Shown here in pieces: positions 63,206 through 64,000 of a stretch of 64,000 nt of DNA; position 1 is the first letter of the stretch, and each line of letters starts with the position of its first letter. The DNA is from Hymenobacter cheonanensis (GTDB taxonomy: Bacteria > Bacteroidota > Bacteroidia > Cytophagales > Hymenobacteraceae). The DNA lies in the NCBI RefSeq assembly GCF_030581075.1, contig NZ_JAUQSW010000013.1, positions 108,028 to 172,027 of the forward strand, read 5' to 3'. The notes beneath the pieces were generated by a model. The model was not told where the DNA came from, did not search any database, and was given only the letters and a program-made list of their open reading frames with translations. A program made the translations under genes and the position numbers.

Positions 63206-64000
63206 TCAAGGCCAGTACAACTTGACTTGTATTTCAGTCAGGTTTTCGGCATGACGTGTTAATAAGCTCAGTTGAATAGGTGTTAACGGCGTCAGATTTG
63301 TGCCGACTCGACATACAATCTGCCATTCGTCGGAGGTAAGGTCGCGAGCTATTAATCCAGCGTAATCTAGTTGCTGCTCCAGGTATTCTGTGAGTGCAAG
63401 CCGGTGTTCTTTCGGATTAGCCACCCATTCGGCGCGAAGCTGCCTGGCCGCTACTACTGCTGGTGGGATATTACCCTGAGCCAGGTTATCGATGAAACCC
63501 GGGATGCTGTTTTTGAGCTGCCATCCTAATGATAGATAGGCAACACACTTGCTGTGCTCCGTGGCGCGTTGAAAAAGATTGGCCATCATCTGCGCATTTT
63601 TAATGCGGTTCATGAACAAATCCACTGTGCGCAGCAAAAGTGCTATTGTGTTGGGATAAGGGCTGTTTCCCAATGGGCTCAGGCCCGCTCCAGCATCCGA
63701 TACAATGATGGTATTACACTCGTATCGGCTGTTGGCCTGCGTGAGTTTCTGGATGCCCTGGTTGTCGTAAACCCCGCCATCGATGAGTTGTGGGTGGGCA
63801 CGATTGGTATCGGCTGGCTCTTGAAAGTATTGTGGGCCAATCGTAATGGGGGTGAAGGCAAAAGGTACGCAGGATGAGGCCGCTACGGCCCGCGCCACTG
63901 GGAAAGAAGCCGCATTGAATTGTACCGGGGGTTGGTAGTAGGAATAAGTCGAGTCAGTCATCCACTCCCGTGAGAAAGTGAATGGCCGTCCGGTCTGCAA
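63206..64000 (-). CDS. Partial patatin-like phospholipase
   Basis: 264 residues seen; the N-terminus with the expected GxSxG nucleophile lies beyond the right edge. Visible is VARAVAASSCVPFAFTPI and the catalytic-Asp block LIDGGVYDNQGI (DGG). The C-terminus (LTPIQLSLLTRHAENLTEIQ) is helical. The low-GC codons differ from the plasmid backbone. Patatin-like enzymes also serve as effectors in CBASS defence, but no cyclase is visible here, so no such claim is made. Confidence 0.78.
   Translation of the reverse strand: MQTGRPFTFSREWMTDSTYSYYQPPVQFNAASFPVARAVAASSCVPFAFTPITIGPQYFQEPADTNRAHPQLIDGGVYDNQGIQKLTQANSRYECNTIIVSDAGAGLSPLGNSPYPNTIALLLRTVDLFMNRIKNAQMMANLFQRATEHSKCVAYLSLGWQLKNSIPGFIDNLAQGNIPPAVVAARQLRAEWVANPKEHRLALTEYLEQQLDYAGLIARDLTSDEWQIVCRVGTNLTPLTPIQLSLLTRHAENLTEIQVKLYWP

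Noticed and set aside
63206..64000. Calling the patatin-like gene a CBASS effector
   Set aside because: No cyclic-nucleotide synthase or other CBASS gene is visible within the window, and the N-terminal half is missing.

Overview
The window looks like about 64 kb of a large conjugative plasmid from a high-GC member of the Bacteroidota, most like Hymenobacter. Reasons: the transfer genes are the Bacteroides-type set (TraE, F, G, J, K, M, N), several genes belong to Bacteroidota families (DUF4942, DUF3945, DUF3991, DUF6428, DUF6660, DUF6922), promoters match the Bacteroidota -7 box TAnnTTTG, there are no clear Shine-Dalgarno sites, and a Rep_3-type initiator sits beside an iteron array. No rRNA, tRNA or CRISPR array was seen.

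Layout. 1-1175: two nuclease-like genes, the first cut by the window edge. 1205-5333: leftward arsenic operon (upstream ORF, arsR, DUF6428, phosphoesterase, GNAT, acr3, arsC) with a paired operator. 5788-11063: an adenine methyltransferase/DUF4942 gene, a Fic gene flanked by two VbhA-like antitoxin genes, and a DUF6922/AbiEii-type pair. 11078-21268: leftward type IV secretion operon. 21491-24158: two-component system. 24333-25878: ParA and a DUF3408-like partner. 25916-26492: a non-coding region with a dense hexamer array and a candidate oriT. 26575-29912: relaxosome protein, relaxase and coupling protein. 29921-31200: mercury-uptake cassette. 31399-35751: two large conjugation-associated proteins (DUF3945; DUF3991/Toprim). 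36671-48212: heavy-metal region (HMA-like protein, ZIP transporter, DUF305 lipoprotein, P-type ATPase, RND efflux with a TolC-like fusion). 48303-49381: a second Fic gene with a small partner. 49659-54453 and 56857-59590: leading-region-like clusters of ardC and many small unknown genes. 54854-56430: rep gene, operator, iterons and DnaA box. 60484-63140: plasmid topA and an HTH gene. 63206-64000: partial patatin-like gene.

How the parts fit. The core is replication (rep/iterons), partition (parA), mobilisation (oriT/relaxase/coupling protein) and a mating pore. Cargo is arsenic, mercury and divalent-metal resistance plus toxin-antitoxin modules. The most unusual features are: (i) a regulatory module of about 80-130 bp, repeated in one orientation ahead of anti-restriction, methyltransferase and unknown genes, which looks like a coordinated establishment programme; (ii) a Fic toxin between two related antitoxin-like genes; (iii) a short basic C-terminal tail shared by that Fic toxin, the AbiEii-type toxin and conjugation proteins, a possible secretion signal; (iv) a codon-conserved peptide sequence, I-R-x4-H-[LF]-T-A-[DY]-F-x-P-L-[VI], ahead of three rightward genes; and (v) a structured candidate small RNA beside the origin.
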